A stretch of DNA of 64,000 bases, taken from the NCBI GenBank assembly GCA_016933335.1, contig JAFGBD010000032.1, positions 1 through 64,000 of the forward strand, read 5' to 3'. The position numbers and the translations under genes are program-made. Under the pieces are notes generated by a model. That model was given only the letters and a program-made list of their open reading frames with translations. It was not told where the DNA came from and did no database searches. This document shows, one piece after another, positions 1-9,319 of the stretch. Within the stretch, counting starts at the first letter, position 1. Each line of letters starts with the position of its first letter. Source of the DNA: Bacteroidales bacterium. GTDB lineage: Bacteria > Bacteroidota > Bacteroidia > Bacteroidales > UBA10428.

Positions 1-18
1 CACTAGTGTCCGATTAAA
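1..18. repeat. left terminal inverted repeat of the IS
   Basis: CACTAGTGTCCGATTAAA matches the reverse complement of 1298-1315 at 17 of 18 positions; the difference is at base 6. The repeat may extend past the window start. Confidence 0.85.
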
Positions 19-1186
19 TCCAGTTGATTTTCAACTGTTTATTATATAGTTCTTTGACATCTTGGTAACTCTGATTTGTAAGAAGCTCATTTATAGGTGT
101 TTTATCAAGTAGAGATATGCTTAAAATTTGTAAAATTTCGTAGGTTGAACGTTCGATTTTCAGTTTGTTACAAACTAGTGCAACAAGGCAGTATGCAATT
201 AACGCAGAGTAAACTTGGATTTTTACCGCATTTAAGCTTGTACCCCAAAATGATTTGATCTTTAGGTGCTGTTTGATCCATTTGAAGAATAATTCAACCT
301 TCCAGCGATATTTATAAAGTTGAGCAATTTCCTCAGAAGTAAGAACAAAGTTGTTGGTTAAAAACTCAAGTTCATTATCCGTTTCTTCATCATAGAATCT
401 AATACGACGAAGCTTTTCAGGATATTTCTTTGAGACATAAAATCCGGTCAACTTTCCAATCTGGTCAAGCATAACACCATTTTCTTTACGTACCTTGTTT
501 GAGTACATTCTCTGGTACTGAAGATTATCCCTTGCTCTGGTTACAAAGAATGCTAAACTTTGATTTATTCTATAAAGACGTGCAAAATCGACATACCCTC
601 TATCAAGGATGTAATAGCCGCCAGGCTCATAATAGAGCAAATCTAAGGCATTTACATCATGCCATGATGCTGTCGATACATGCATAAAACAAGGGATTGA
701 GGTTTTAATATCATACAAAGTATGTAGTTTAATACCTCCTTTAGTTTTTCTGAACTCAGCCCACCAGAATATACTCAGACATAAATCAATTGTTGTAGAA
801 TCAAAGGCATATACATTACCATCAATGTTCAGTTGAAAGTCCTGATTCGCAATAGATGATTTTCTTGCTTGTTCAATAAGATAAAATGCATAGTCCTCAA
901 AGATTCTATAATCACGTTTCTCATTGGCATTGGCAAAATTGGATCTTGAAGATCCTTTTCCAAAACCGAGATGATAATATTTGGGTGCATGTGGTTCAAT
1001 ACTAACCATGAGATCACGCAAGCTATCTCTTCCGGTTAATTGACCAAATATCATACACAATAATTGATTCCAACAAGTGAAATGTTTTGTGTATTTATTA
1101 CCCTGATATTTATTCACCAATCCATCGAAAATGCGTTTGGGAAGAAAATCTGTTAGCTGAGAATAGATAAATTTGCCTTGATTCAT
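14..1186 (-). CDS. IS4-family DDE transposase
   Basis: This 390-residue protein would catalyse cut-and-paste transposition of the surrounding element by binding the terminal repeats. An N-terminal DNA-binding region (about 1-110) is followed by an RNase H-like DDE core. The acidic residues appear to be D129 (in AFDSTTID), D195 (in YILDRGYVDF) and E298. The IS4 signature Y-x2-R-x3-E-x6-K is present as Y291, R294, E298 and K305. Length and frame are consistent with a complete enzyme. It ends 13 bp inside the left end and starts about 110 bp from the right repeat, so it almost fills the element. No frameshift is seen. Family recognition is strong; the exact IS name cannot be given without a search. 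Confidence 0.93.
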   Translation of the reverse strand: MNQGKFIYSQLTDFLPKRIFDGLVNKYQGNKYTKHFTCWNQLLCMIFGQLTGRDSLRDLMVSIEPHAPKYYHLGFGKGSSRSNFANANEKRDYRIFEDYAFYLIEQARKSSIANQDFQLNIDGNVYAFDSTTIDLCLSIFWWAEFRKTKGGIKLHTLYDIKTSIPCFMHVSTASWHDVNALDLLYYEPGGYYILDRGYVDFARLYRINQSLAFFVTRARDNLQYQRMYSNKVRKENGVMLDQIGKLTGFYVSKKYPEKLRRIRFYDEETDNELEFLTNNFVLTSEEIAQLYKYRWKVELFFKWIKQHLKIKSFWGTSLNAVKIQVYSALIAYCLVALVCNKLKIERSTYEILQILSISLLDKTPINELLTNQSYQDVKELYNKQLKINWI

Positions 1187-1297
1187 GGTTATTAACTTTA
1201 TATAAAGCTATTAACCAAAATATCAATTCAAATCGACACGCAATAAAAAACCTCTACAAGTCAGTTATATCAATGATTTTAAAGAACTCTATCTAAT

Positions 1298-1315
1298 TTT
1301 AATCGGACATTAGTG
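1298..1315. repeat. right terminal inverted repeat of the IS
   Basis: TTTAATCGGACATTAGTG pairs with the left end at 1-18 (17 of 18). It marks the junction with the sugar-binding-protein gene. Confidence 0.85.
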
Positions 1316-1322
1316 TATTAAT

Positions 1323-2177
1323 ATGAATAGTAAACCAACCATCGGTCTGGTAATGAAATCTCTTAAGGCTGAGTTTTTTCAGGAAATGAAGAAAGGAGCA
1401 CATGAGTTTGCCCGGAAACATGATAGCTTTGAACTGATAACAGTAGGAACCGACACGCAAACTGAGATAGAAAAACAAATTCAGCTGATTGAAAATCTGA
1501 TAAGACAAAAAGTGCATGCAATCGTTGTTATTCCTATTGATTCGAAAGCACTGGTTCCGGTTGTAGTAAAGGCAGTCAGGGCAGGAATAAAGGTGATTAA
1601 CATCGACATAAGCCTTGATGAAACGCTTTTAAAACAGAATAATGTTGAACTTACATTTGTAGGACCTGATAACGAATCTGCAGCACAAAAAGCAGGTGAT
1701 GTACTTGCAGGCAGAGTCTCAAAAGGTGCCAGGGTAGTATTGATTGAAGGTCTTCAGGTTGCCGAAAATGCACAACAACGTAAAAATGGCTTTTTAAAAT
1801 CAATTGCAGAATACCAGTTGAAACTGGTTGCATCTGAAGCAGCTGACTGGGAAACCGATAAAGCTGAGAAGGTTTTTGAGTCTTTGTTTTCCAAACATCC
1901 CGATACTGAAGGAGTTATGTGCTGTAACGATGCCATGGCGCTTGGTGTGATTAAGGTATTGGAAAAGCATGGTAAAGCTGGTAAGATTCAGGTTGTTGGA
2001 TTTGATAACGATGCCTCTGTTCAGCCATTATTGAAATCAGGTGCGATGCTTGCAACCATTGATGCTTTTGGTTCACAGATGGCTGCAAAGGGCATTGAAT
2101 ATGCGCTTAAGGTCCTTGGCGGAATGGAGAATAAAGGCTCATACAGCACAGAATTCAAATTGGTTCAGTATAAATAA
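1323..2177 (+). pseudogene. sugar ABC-type substrate-binding protein, 5' end lost at the IS junction
   Basis: The 284-residue frame matches the type-1 periplasmic sugar-binding fold (RbsB-like, Peripla_BP_4). It begins at the first beta strand (KPTIGLVMKSL) and continues through the typical PIDSKALVPVV hinge region and VVGFDNDASV near residue 225. Family members carry an N-terminal signal peptide or lipobox of about 25-45 residues; none is present here. The frame opens only at 1314, inside the IS terminal repeat, after an in-frame TAG at 1311-1313. The sequence therefore suggests the IS inserted at or near the signal-peptide junction and removed the export signal. A cytoplasmic product from ATG 1323 is possible but could not act as a periplasmic receptor. 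The rest of any transporter would lie left of the window. A non-exported regulator domain is an alternative reading, but no DNA-binding domain is present. Confidence 0.75.
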
Positions 2178-2208
2178 TTCAATAAAGGAATTGGTTTTGT
2201 TTATTTTA

Positions 2209-3705
2209 TTAAAGTTCTACTGTTATTATGACCCGCTGGTAGCGGGTTAAACGTGGAGATCCATGGTCTGTAACCGCCAGCACAATGTGCAGCGTGCCGG
2301 TTCCGGGAGTCATTACACGTCTGTCAGGTATTGTAAACCAGATTTCAATTTGATCGAAATTATGAATCGTTAGTGGCTGACCACTCCGTGCATTCGAAAA
2401 AGTATATGTTCCTGCCTCCGGATAACAAAACCAATGATATGAAAGGGCATCCCCATCGGGGTCGTTTGAACCTTTAGCACTTAAAACCACCTTATCTACC
2501 TTTTTGGCAACAATATTTGTTTCCTGATCAATTTTTGGTACCGGCGGGTGGTTGGCTTCATTATATTCTGTAATTGTCCAGTCCATCCTGGCTGCGAAAT
2601 CATTTTGATAAGCTTCCCGCCAACGCCAGATGGTTTCATGATTTCCCTCATGCCATCTTCCGTCTGTTCCAAGAACTTCATCTTCGGCATCGGTCCATAT
2701 AGGCCTGATTTCAGGTTGAATGTGCCATTTGCGCATTCTGGGTGTGTACAGCTCATACCGGCCGCCCCAGCTTCCCCAGTCAGGATGTTCGGGATTACTT
2801 AAACCATTATTGATTAAGAACATAAATGAAGGTGAGTCGCCTTCCATCAAATACTCCCAGCGGGGATATTCTGCACCAAGAGGGCCTTTCTTACGGATAT
2901 TTCTATCCAGCCATTCATTGGTAACAATCTCAAAATCTGCACCGTCACACCGGGCATGGAAAAAGTCTCCGCTTATACCGCTCCAAGTGGCGTAATGGTA
3001 AGCACCTCCGCTGTGGAAACCGGGACTTATGATATAAAACAATCCGGGAAATTCTTTGCGTATCCATGGACCGGTATCATCCTGATCAGAGATGGTATAA
3101 ACCCGAAGTTTGGCTACAAATTTTTTGAGTTCCTCTTCCGAACGTGTTTCCCTCACTTTCCACAGTGCCTGGGCCAATACATTCGGCCCTCCCCAGACAG
3201 TTACCCACAAAGGTCTTGGATCATCCCTGTCAACGGCATCAATCAATAATTCTGAAGCAGGAGAATCTTTACCTTCGCCAATGGCATCCATACCGTAAGC
3301 AGGAAGCCCTTCTGTGATAACGGTCTTTAGGTATTCCCCGGCAGGAAAGCCGGATTCATGTTTTTCAAGATTGTCGCGAACCCTGGTATAAGCATCAACA
3401 ATTTCACTTATGCGCCAGGGGGCTACTGCATTTCGCTGATGAACGGATGTTGTGGCGGCCAACCCTTCTATATCAAAGTTATTTGCATACACCAGAAAGC
3501 GCACCATAGACATTTCATCATCAGGTTCATTTTTTATATCTGTCAGTACAAAAATCCTGGGTTTTTCAGCGGCCGGAGCCACCCAGATCGAAACAGAAAA
3601 AACAACAAACAGCATTTGAATAACCTTGGCCTGAAAGGAATAATTGCATTTGTTTGATTTACTTTTAGTCATTAAGAAGTTCATCTTATTTATTTTTTGT
3701 TGCAT
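2209..3705 (-). CDS. secreted nucleoside-hydrolase-like protein (DUF1593/Sde182 type)
   Basis: The 498-residue protein has a long basic N-region followed by a hydrophobic signal ([18 protein letters not shown]) and then [18 protein letters not shown]. That motif is the acidic, metal-binding-like loop at the start of the nucleoside-hydrolase-like domain of the DUF1593 family. The family is annotated as cellulose-binding Sde182-like, but its reaction is not established. From about residue 395 a beta-sandwich-like tail follows, with [10 protein letters not shown], resembling the Ig/cadherin-like C-terminal domain of Sde182 proteins. The start is uncertain: internal Met9 or Met12 would shorten the N-region. 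The upstream paralogue ends 65 bp away on the same strand, suggesting one transcript. A role in extracellular glycan or glycoside processing is inferred. Confidence 0.82.
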   Translation of the reverse strand: MQQKINKMNFLMTKSKSNKCNYSFQAKVIQMLFVVFSVSIWVAPAAEKPRIFVLTDIKNEPDDEMSMVRFLVYANNFDIEGLAATTSVHQRNAVAPWRISEIVDAYTRVRDNLEKHESGFPAGEYLKTVITEGLPAYGMDAIGEGKDSPASELLIDAVDRDDPRPLWVTVWGGPNVLAQALWKVRETRSEEELKKFVAKLRVYTISDQDDTGPWIRKEFPGLFYIISPGFHSGGAYHYATWSGISGDFFHARCDGADFEIVTNEWLDRNIRKKGPLGAEYPRWEYLMEGDSPSFMFLINNGLSNPEHPDWGSWGGRYELYTPRMRKWHIQPEIRPIWTDAEDEVLGTDGRWHEGNHETIWRWREAYQNDFAARMDWTITEYNEANHPPVPKIDQETNIVAKKVDKVVLSAKGSNDPDGDALSYHWFCYPEAGTYTFSNARSGQPLTIHNFDQIEIWFTIPDRRVMTPGTGTLHIVLAVTDHGSPRLTRYQRVIITVEL

Positions 3706-3770
3706 ATTTTGTTTGAATGAATTTTTTCAGAATTTTCTCTCACTGCCATTGGCTATTCAATCACTCTCTG

Positions 3771-5054
3771 TTAGTATTCATCTGGCAAATGAGCACACCG
3801 GGACATGCGTTCTGCAAAATCCTTGAGAAACTCTTCTCTCCAACAATTCAGGGTTTTTATCCCAATGTGCCCGTCTTCCATAAATTCCGGCGATGGATCG
3901 TCTGTCCACCAGTTTGCGTATAAGGAAGAAGGATGCAACTTATTAGATGCAGGCGGCTGGTAAGACGTAATGCTGCCAGACAAATTATTTATGGAAGGTA
4001 TGTTGCTGGTTATGTTATATTTATAATTCGATGGATTCTTGGGAGAAAAAAGAAACCTTACAGTGTCATTTTGCACTTGTGCCTGAATAGGTCTGTCAAT
4101 ATTCATGGTTGCATAAGGAGCAGTAATAACATCTGAATAGGGCATAAGAAGTTCCATAACACCAAATTGTTCAATACTGTCTTTTTCAGTTGTAATCCGG
4201 GTAAATTTTTTATGCGGACGGTTCCATGCACAAACATACTGCCCGCCCCAGCTGGGTTGAGTCGGATCGTCAGGAGCTCCATGGAATAAACGCATCAGTG
4301 ATGGCGTATCTCCCATTTTCATTACAGTACCTTTTGAATAAAAATAATTGCCCAAAGCTCCAAAACTTTTTATGAAAGTACTGACAAATTCTGTGTTACT
4401 CCATTTTCCTGTTTGGTTACCTCCTACGAACCATCCCCGGTAAGTTGCATTGGATTCTATAAACCAAAGATCAGGATGATTTTCAACAATATACTGATAA
4501 GCATTCACGGACCATTTCTTATTGGGTCCCCCGATGAAGAAGACATGCAATTTCGGCAGTATATCAGGTGCATCATGCAGGGTCTGGGCAAGGTCTTCGA
4601 TTCCTCCCCAAACGAGGACATTTAACGGCCGGGGATCATTCCGTTTTGCACATTCAATGATCCATTCGGAACCCTCTGTTGGCTCACTGTAACCAATCGG
4701 ACCAGGTATATCAGTTGCTCCTTGTTTTACAATCTTACGCAAGGAATCCGCAGAAGGGTATTTTTCTGAATAAGCTTTAAGCTTTAGATAATCAACTTCA
4801 TATGCATCAATAGCCTCAAGGATATGGGCTTTCCCTCTTTCACCATAAGGAGATGAAATTATTCCCTCGATATCAAAGGTATCTGCGTACAACAGCAAGT
4901 GAGCCATGGACTGATAATCATCGAAATCGGTGCCACCAATATCGGTTGTTACTATAATACGATGATTTTCAGAGGTTTTTAAATTCTCAGTCTCATTCTG
5001 ATGGCATTGATTAAAAAGAATAATCGATAATAGTAATAAGAAATTCTGTTTCAT
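3771..5054 (-). CDS. lipoprotein nucleoside-hydrolase-like protein (DUF1593 paralogue)
   Basis: A 427-residue lipoprotein: the signal sequence ends in a lipobox-like LFNQC at about residue 18. The mature part opens with IIVTTDIGGTDFDDYQSM, the acidic loop characteristic of nucleoside-hydrolase-like folds and closer to the classical DTDxxxDD pattern than in the neighbour. The conserved NDPRPLNVLVWGG block is shared with the downstream protein ([13 protein letters not shown]), showing the two are paralogues. Unlike its neighbour it has no clear Ig-like C-terminal domain. The pair probably arose by duplication and is co-transcribed. Substrate is unknown; a ribosyl or glycosyl bond is a reasonable guess from the fold only. 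Confidence 0.82.
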   Translation of the reverse strand: MKQNFLLLLSIILFNQCHQNETENLKTSENHRIIVTTDIGGTDFDDYQSMAHLLLYADTFDIEGIISSPYGERGKAHILEAIDAYEVDYLKLKAYSEKYPSADSLRKIVKQGATDIPGPIGYSEPTEGSEWIIECAKRNDPRPLNVLVWGGIEDLAQTLHDAPDILPKLHVFFIGGPNKKWSVNAYQYIVENHPDLWFIESNATYRGWFVGGNQTGKWSNTEFVSTFIKSFGALGNYFYSKGTVMKMGDTPSLMRLFHGAPDDPTQPSWGGQYVCAWNRPHKKFTRITTEKDSIEQFGVMELLMPYSDVITAPYATMNIDRPIQAQVQNDTVRFLFSPKNPSNYKYNITSNIPSINNLSGSITSYQPPASNKLHPSSLYANWWTDDPSPEFMEDGHIGIKTLNCWREEFLKDFAERMSRCAHLPDEY

Positions 5055-5117
5055 ACGTATATAATTTTATTTTATTCACTTCGTTCATGAGATCGCTGCG
5101 CTAAGTTTAATGGTCGT

Positions 5118-5183
5118 ATGGAACCTCCATGTTTGCAAATTATATTCATACTTATTTGTGTTTGAAAAACATGGAGGTTTCAT
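5118..5183. repeat. long inverted repeat / hairpin
   Basis: ATGGAACCTCCATGTTT (5118-5134) pairs with AAACATGGAGGTTTCAT (5167-5183), 16 of 17 positions. CAAAT (5136-5140) and ATTTG (5155-5159) can extend the stem. It lies 64 bp upstream of the 5054 start codon. It could be a leader hairpin or a remnant of a small mobile element. Confidence 0.7.
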
Positions 5184-5984
5184 AATTTAATTATTTTTTT
5201 TTGATAGTTTAGATGAATATTTTTTTGAAAGATAAGAACGAATAAATCTTACTTGCATACTTAATAAAACCAAAAACATAAATTTTTAAAATTTATGTTT
5301 ATTAATCATTGTCTTTTTACTAATTATTTTTAAATGTGACCAAACAAATAAAAAATAAATATACCATGTCGATTTTTCAGATTTAGTTGCCGGTAATAGG
5401 AAAATGCAGATCCAATTGATTGAATTTGTATCATCCGGGTATTGGCAAATCAATTAGTAAATCCACAAATAGTAAAGTGATTGAAAATAGTAATTTGCAT
5501 TTAATCAGGATTATACAATAATACTAACTTAGCAAGCAAAGGAATTTTTCAAGATAAACAGTCAGTTGAAAACAAGTAATAAAATTTACAATTCCATTGT
5601 TGAATCTGTTTTCGATAGCCTGTATAACCTTCGGTACCAATCCAAATCTTCAGGCTCCAGGCTAATTTAGTATAGAAATTTTGTATTTCATATATTTTTT
5701 AATATATTTCATATATATTTTATTACTATTTATTTATTTTGTATAAAATGATATTTAAAACCAAATAAGTATTAAACGAAAATAACAAGAATATACTATT
5801 TGTATGCATGATTTCGGAATTTGAAAAATAAACTGAGATGTTATTGTTTTTTAAACACCTGAAAAATGATGTGAGATACCATTCGAATAAAAATAAATAA
5901 CAGGATATGGATTCATCCTTCATGACTATTTTTAAAAGACTTTTTACAATGAAGTAATGAGTATTTTTTTCATAAATTTTGTAT

Positions 5985-6038
5985 AAGTTTTGTGTCTTAG
6001 TGGCAGGAGAAACCAGAGCCACTAAGGCACCAAAACTT
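5985..6038. repeat. imperfect palindrome, CTTAGTGGC-type interspersed repeat
   Basis: AAGTTTTGTGTCTTAGTGGC (5985-6004) pairs with the arm at 6018-6038 (core GCCACTAAGGCAC), with one mismatch and one extra base, around a 13-nt loop. Short palindromes with the words CTTAGTG and CACTAAG recur in intergenic DNA of many Bacteroidota. Only one copy was noticed in this window. Confidence 0.65.
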
Positions 6039-6370
6039 TTTATTATAAATAAATCACAGAATATTTGTCTTATGCAATTGATTAAATAATCTTTGAGCTT
6101 GATATATCCAGATCCTGCTGCTAAAACCCTGATGGTGAATATGGCTAATCAACTGTTAAAAGGGACAAAACTGATCATATGCACTGTCATCTGACAGACC
6201 ATTCTGATACAAGCCTTGTTCGATTGGATTAACCGGTTGGGATATTCAGTATTTTTCTAAAGGAATTCATTTAATCGCATCAGAACGCAGTAAAGAAGCA
6301 GTTCATAAAAAATACATTATCAATCAGATAATGTTAAAATATTACATTTAAACTTTTTTTTGTTAATTTC

Positions 6371-7174
6371 GTGCCTGATAAAATTCAAATGACAAAAATT
6401 CTAACACCAATGCTAGCAAATCAACGACGTGAAAAAATCTTTGAGCTGATCAGAGAAGACGGACAGGCTAAAGTTACAGAATTAAGCCGCATTTTTAAGG
6501 TTACCGAGGTAACCATCCGGCAGGATCTTGAGCGACTTGAAAATGAAGGCTTGATTATCAGAGAACATGGAGGAGCTTTTTTGAAGAATATTGATATGAA
6601 TGTCCGGAATCTCCAGTTGCAAAACCAGGAAAATATGGCTCAAAAAATGGTTATTGCAAGGAAGGCACTTGAATATATTCATGATGGGGAAACCATTATT
6701 CTCGATTCCGGTTCTACAACAACCGAGATTGCCAAAATCATTGGCGGATACAGAAATCTTACAGTTATCACCAATGCACTCAATATTGCTCTGATTTTAG
6801 GTGCACAGGCAGGAATCAATGTAATTGTTACAGGTGGTGAATTCAAAGCACCCACACTTTCGCTTACGGGACAAAAGGCAGCTGATTTTTTTCAAAACCT
6901 GCATGTCGACAGATTGTTCCTTGCAACTGCCGGAATTGCATTAAAATCCGGACTAACATACCCTGGTATCAGTGATATTTGCGTAAAGAGAGCTATGATC
7001 GAATCGGCGGACGAAATCTACCTGGTGGCAGACTCATCTAAAATCGGTAAGAGCTCATTTGCCAGTCTGGGAGCTCTTTCTTTGATAAATTACCTGATTA
7101 CTGATTCAAATATTACCAAGGAAGATATTGAATGGCTCAATACAAACGAAATTAAATTTTTAATCGCTGAATAG
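6371..7174 (+). CDS. DeoR/GlpR-family transcriptional regulator
   Basis: The 267-residue frame has the two parts of DeoR-family repressors. There is an N-terminal winged helix-turn-helix (RREKIFELIREDGQAKV through TIRQDLERLENEGLI, about residues 19-62) and a C-terminal sugar-phosphate sensor domain with LDSGSTTTEIA near residue 110 and VADSSKIGKSSF near 220. Such proteins repress sugar-catabolic genes until a phosphorylated sugar binds. The listed start is GTG 6371. A TAATTTCG element resembling a -7 box overlaps that codon, so ATG 6389 or ATG 6410 may be the true start. It stands alone, with large upstream space and a convergent esterase downstream. The targets cannot be deduced; nearby carbohydrate genes are plausible. 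Confidence 0.88.
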   Translation: MPDKIQMTKILTPMLANQRREKIFELIREDGQAKVTELSRIFKVTEVTIRQDLERLENEGLIIREHGGAFLKNIDMNVRNLQLQNQENMAQKMVIARKALEYIHDGETIILDSGSTTTEIAKIIGGYRNLTVITNALNIALILGAQAGINVIVTGGEFKAPTLSLTGQKAADFFQNLHVDRLFLATAGIALKSGLTYPGISDICVKRAMIESADEIYLVADSSKIGKSSFASLGALSLINYLITDSNITKEDIEWLNTNEIKFLIAE

Positions 7175-7317
7175 CATTCCCTGAGAACAGATTCTCACCT
7201 ACATTCGTCCAATTAAGCTTAATTTCGAAGCATTATTTTGATTTTAAGTTGACAGTAAGAGATTACCGGATCGCAAAAAAAATGGTTCTGTTGAAGAGAT
7301 AAGTTGAGGGTCGTACA

Positions 7318-8244
7318 TCACTCAGCGCCTTGTATACAGCAGAATCCCGTTTCCTCAAGCCATGCTTTGCATAGGGTACTCCACAGCTGTGTTGATCCCG
7401 GATTGCTGGTCAGAGCAATGGAATGACTGCCTTTTGGAAAAATATGCAGTGAAGCAGTTACCTGATGATCCATCAGGGCTTCAAAATACATGATGCTGTT
7501 GCGGGGACTGACAGATTTGTCGTTTTCAGCATGGACAATAAAAGCAGGCGGTGTTGCGGAAGATACATTCAATTCACTGGAATATTTCTCAATCAGCTGT
7601 CCGGGAGGATCTTCTCCCAGAAGATATTCAAAGCTTCCTTTATGTGTATACGATCCCATCGTGATCACCGGGGAGATGAGAATCTGAAAATCCGGGTGGA
7701 ATATATATTCATCCAGCGAATCACCGGCCATCGAAACATCTTCCTGATGTGTTGCTAGCGTTGTTGCCAGGTGTCCTCCGGCTGAAGCGCCCATAACTCC
7801 GATTTTGTCTGTTTGAATATTCCATTTTTCTGCATTGGCCCTGATGATCCTCATGGTACGCTGCGCATCCTGCAGCGGTGCTGTATGTCTTACTTCCAGA
7901 TCAGGAGAATTTGGCAGCCTGTAAATCAGGACAAAAGCATTCATGCCAAGGGTATTGAACCATTTGGCCAGCTGAAATCCTCCGAGATTATATGTCAGAT
8001 GATGGTATCCTCCTGAAGGGCAGATCAGAACCGCACTTCCGTTATTCTCTTCTTTCGGGGTGAAAAAGGCATAGATGCCGGGTTTGCTGACCTGCAAGAT
8101 TCTTTCATTCACGATGATCTCTTTTACTTCAGCTCCTTTTGAATTGGGCATCTTCCCTTCCTGCCATAATGGAATGAATTCCTGCGGAAGCAAGTGGCAC
8201 ATGTGACTTAACAATACCGTTACGATGAAAAGGATTCGTTTCAT
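7318..8244 (-). CDS. secreted alpha/beta-hydrolase esterase (acetyl-xylan/pectin esterase-like)
   Basis: A 308-residue serine hydrolase with a signal peptide (about residues 1-20). It shows the oxyanion-hole loop CPSGGYHHL (75-83), the nucleophile elbow GASAGGH with S154, the acid D242 in HAENDKSV and the histidine H274 in GSHSIAL. This arrangement fits the bacterial carbohydrate-esterase/BD-FAE-like group of alpha/beta hydrolases that remove acetyl or other acyl groups from plant polysaccharides. It sits beside a pectin-type utilisation locus, so deacetylation of pectin or xylan fragments is inferred. The gene is 60 bp downstream of the GTPase gene on the same strand and may share its transcript. 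The exact esterase family needs a profile search. Confidence 0.85.
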   Translation of the reverse strand: MKRILFIVTVLLSHMCHLLPQEFIPLWQEGKMPNSKGAEVKEIIVNERILQVSKPGIYAFFTPKEENNGSAVLICPSGGYHHLTYNLGGFQLAKWFNTLGMNAFVLIYRLPNSPDLEVRHTAPLQDAQRTMRIIRANAEKWNIQTDKIGVMGASAGGHLATTLATHQEDVSMAGDSLDEYIFHPDFQILISPVITMGSYTHKGSFEYLLGEDPPGQLIEKYSSELNVSSATPPAFIVHAENDKSVSPRNSIMYFEALMDHQVTASLHIFPKGSHSIALTSNPGSTQLWSTLCKAWLEETGFCCIQGAE

Positions 8245-8304
8245 TTTGTTGTTTTTATCATCTGAAACATATTATTTTTTAAAGGTATGAATTATATGAT
8301 TGTT

Positions 8305-9231
8305 TTATACCTTGCTGTAATATCCGTAAATGCTTTTCAGCTCTTTTATGTTGATATCTTTACCGACTGCAATCAATTCTGTCTGCCTGTCAAATCTTTC
8401 AACTTCTGTATATTGAACATCATCAAAAACGGCCTGAATGCTATAGGTTTTTTCATTGCTTAACCATACCATTCCTTTAAAACGGTATGATTTTGAAGCA
8501 ACCAGTCTGACGAATTCATCGAGATGTTCGCTGTTCAGTGGTCTGCCCGAGCGAAAGACAGCTGACCGGACCTCCGGCCTGCCGGCATCCCCGGGTGTTT
8601 CAGTAAATACGGACAATTTCTTCCAGGACGGCACCGGCATGGGCTGGAAAATCTCATCCAGGCCAACATCACAATAGGTTGTCAGGTATTTCTTTCCAAA
8701 CGGATTGATCGCTTCGATTTTTGCCAGAATATCGCGGTGACCGGGATTCAGGTCGGTTTTGTTGATCAGCAGGTGATCTGCAATCATAACCTGGTGCCTG
8801 ACACGGGGCATCAGGTTTTCGATTTTCATGAAATGACCGGCATCCACAATACAGATCGTTCCTGCCAGAAAGATATGCTCCTGGAGTTCAGGAGAGTTGA
8901 AAACCTCTCCAACAGACATTACATCGGATAATCCGCTGGCTTCTATCAGCAGGATGTCAGGCTGATATTTCATGACAAATTTTTTCAAAGAAGTGATGAA
9001 TCCCGACAGCAGACATACGCAGAATACTGATCCATTGTTGATCTCAAGGATATCAAAATCTTTGCCCGTGATGCGTTTCAGCTCCTTACCGTCGATGCTG
9101 GCAGGAGCAAACTCATTCTGGATAATGCCGGTTTTATTTTTACCTGAAAAATGACCGATCGACTGCCGAATAAAGGTGGTCTTACCGCTGCCGAGAAAAC
9201 CGGTTATCAGGTATACGGGTGTTTTTGACAT
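8305..9231 (-). CDS. COG0523 (CobW-like) G3E-family GTPase
   Basis: The 308-residue protein carries the Walker A GFLGSGKTT (11-19), the segment IEASGLSD (97-103) and NKTD (157-160), all typical of G3E P-loop GTPases. A CobW-type C-terminal domain follows (about 215-308). The family's metal-binding CxCC motif is altered to C71-V-C73-L74, so one cysteine is missing. Members insert or move metals (cobalt, nickel, zinc) or assist corrinoid enzymes. The gene lies 88 bp downstream of a UROD-like methyltransferase gene on the same strand. That context favours maturation or reactivation of a zinc- or cobalamin-dependent methyltransferase; this role is inference. Confidence 0.87.
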   Translation of the reverse strand: MSKTPVYLITGFLGSGKTTFIRQSIGHFSGKNKTGIIQNEFAPASIDGKELKRITGKDFDILEINNGSVFCVCLLSGFITSLKKFVMKYQPDILLIEASGLSDVMSVGEVFNSPELQEHIFLAGTICIVDAGHFMKIENLMPRVRHQVMIADHLLINKTDLNPGHRDILAKIEAINPFGKKYLTTYCDVGLDEIFQPMPVPSWKKLSVFTETPGDAGRPEVRSAVFRSGRPLNSEHLDEFVRLVASKSYRFKGMVWLSNEKTYSIQAVFDDVQYTEVERFDRQTELIAVGKDINIKELKSIYGYYSKV

Positions 9232-9319
9232 TGGTGTTTCATACTTTATTTCTGCAATGCCTGAATTGTGTATTCAGTATCCGGTCTTTCCGGTAACCAG
9301 GCATGTGCCATTACTTTGT

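Larger units (their letters stand above)
1..1315 (-). mobile_element. IS4-family insertion sequence, apparently intact
   Basis: A single transposase gene on the minus strand fills the element, which is bounded by imperfect terminal inverted repeats. The left end reads CACTAGTGTCCGATTAAA at 1-18. The right end, at 1298-1315, is its reverse complement except for one base (17 of 18 match). The left end coincides with the window edge, so a few terminal bases and any target-site duplication may lie outside. The open frame and catalytic residues look intact, so the element may still be mobile. Its right end lies 7 bp from the first ATG of the sugar-binding-protein gene at 1323. Family assignment rests on the transposase signature. 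Confidence 0.9.
5055..6370. other. AT-rich gene-free stretch with two inverted repeats
   Basis: About 1.3 kb with no convincing gene. It contains a perfect-to-near-perfect hairpin at 5118-5183, a long imperfect palindrome at 5985-6038, and otherwise very AT-rich sequence with scattered stops. A 98-codon minus-strand frame at 5726-6022 runs through the palindrome and is low-complexity, so it is not accepted. Promoters for the divergent flanking genes should lie near the two edges. Confidence 0.7.

Noticed and set aside
5726-6022. 98-codon minus-strand frame
   Set aside because: Low-complexity and AT-rich, and runs into the 5985-6038 palindrome; no recognisable domain or start context.
6090-6350. 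possible decayed transposase in the gene-free stretch
   Set aside because: Translation gives scattered stops and only a weak resemblance to known motifs.
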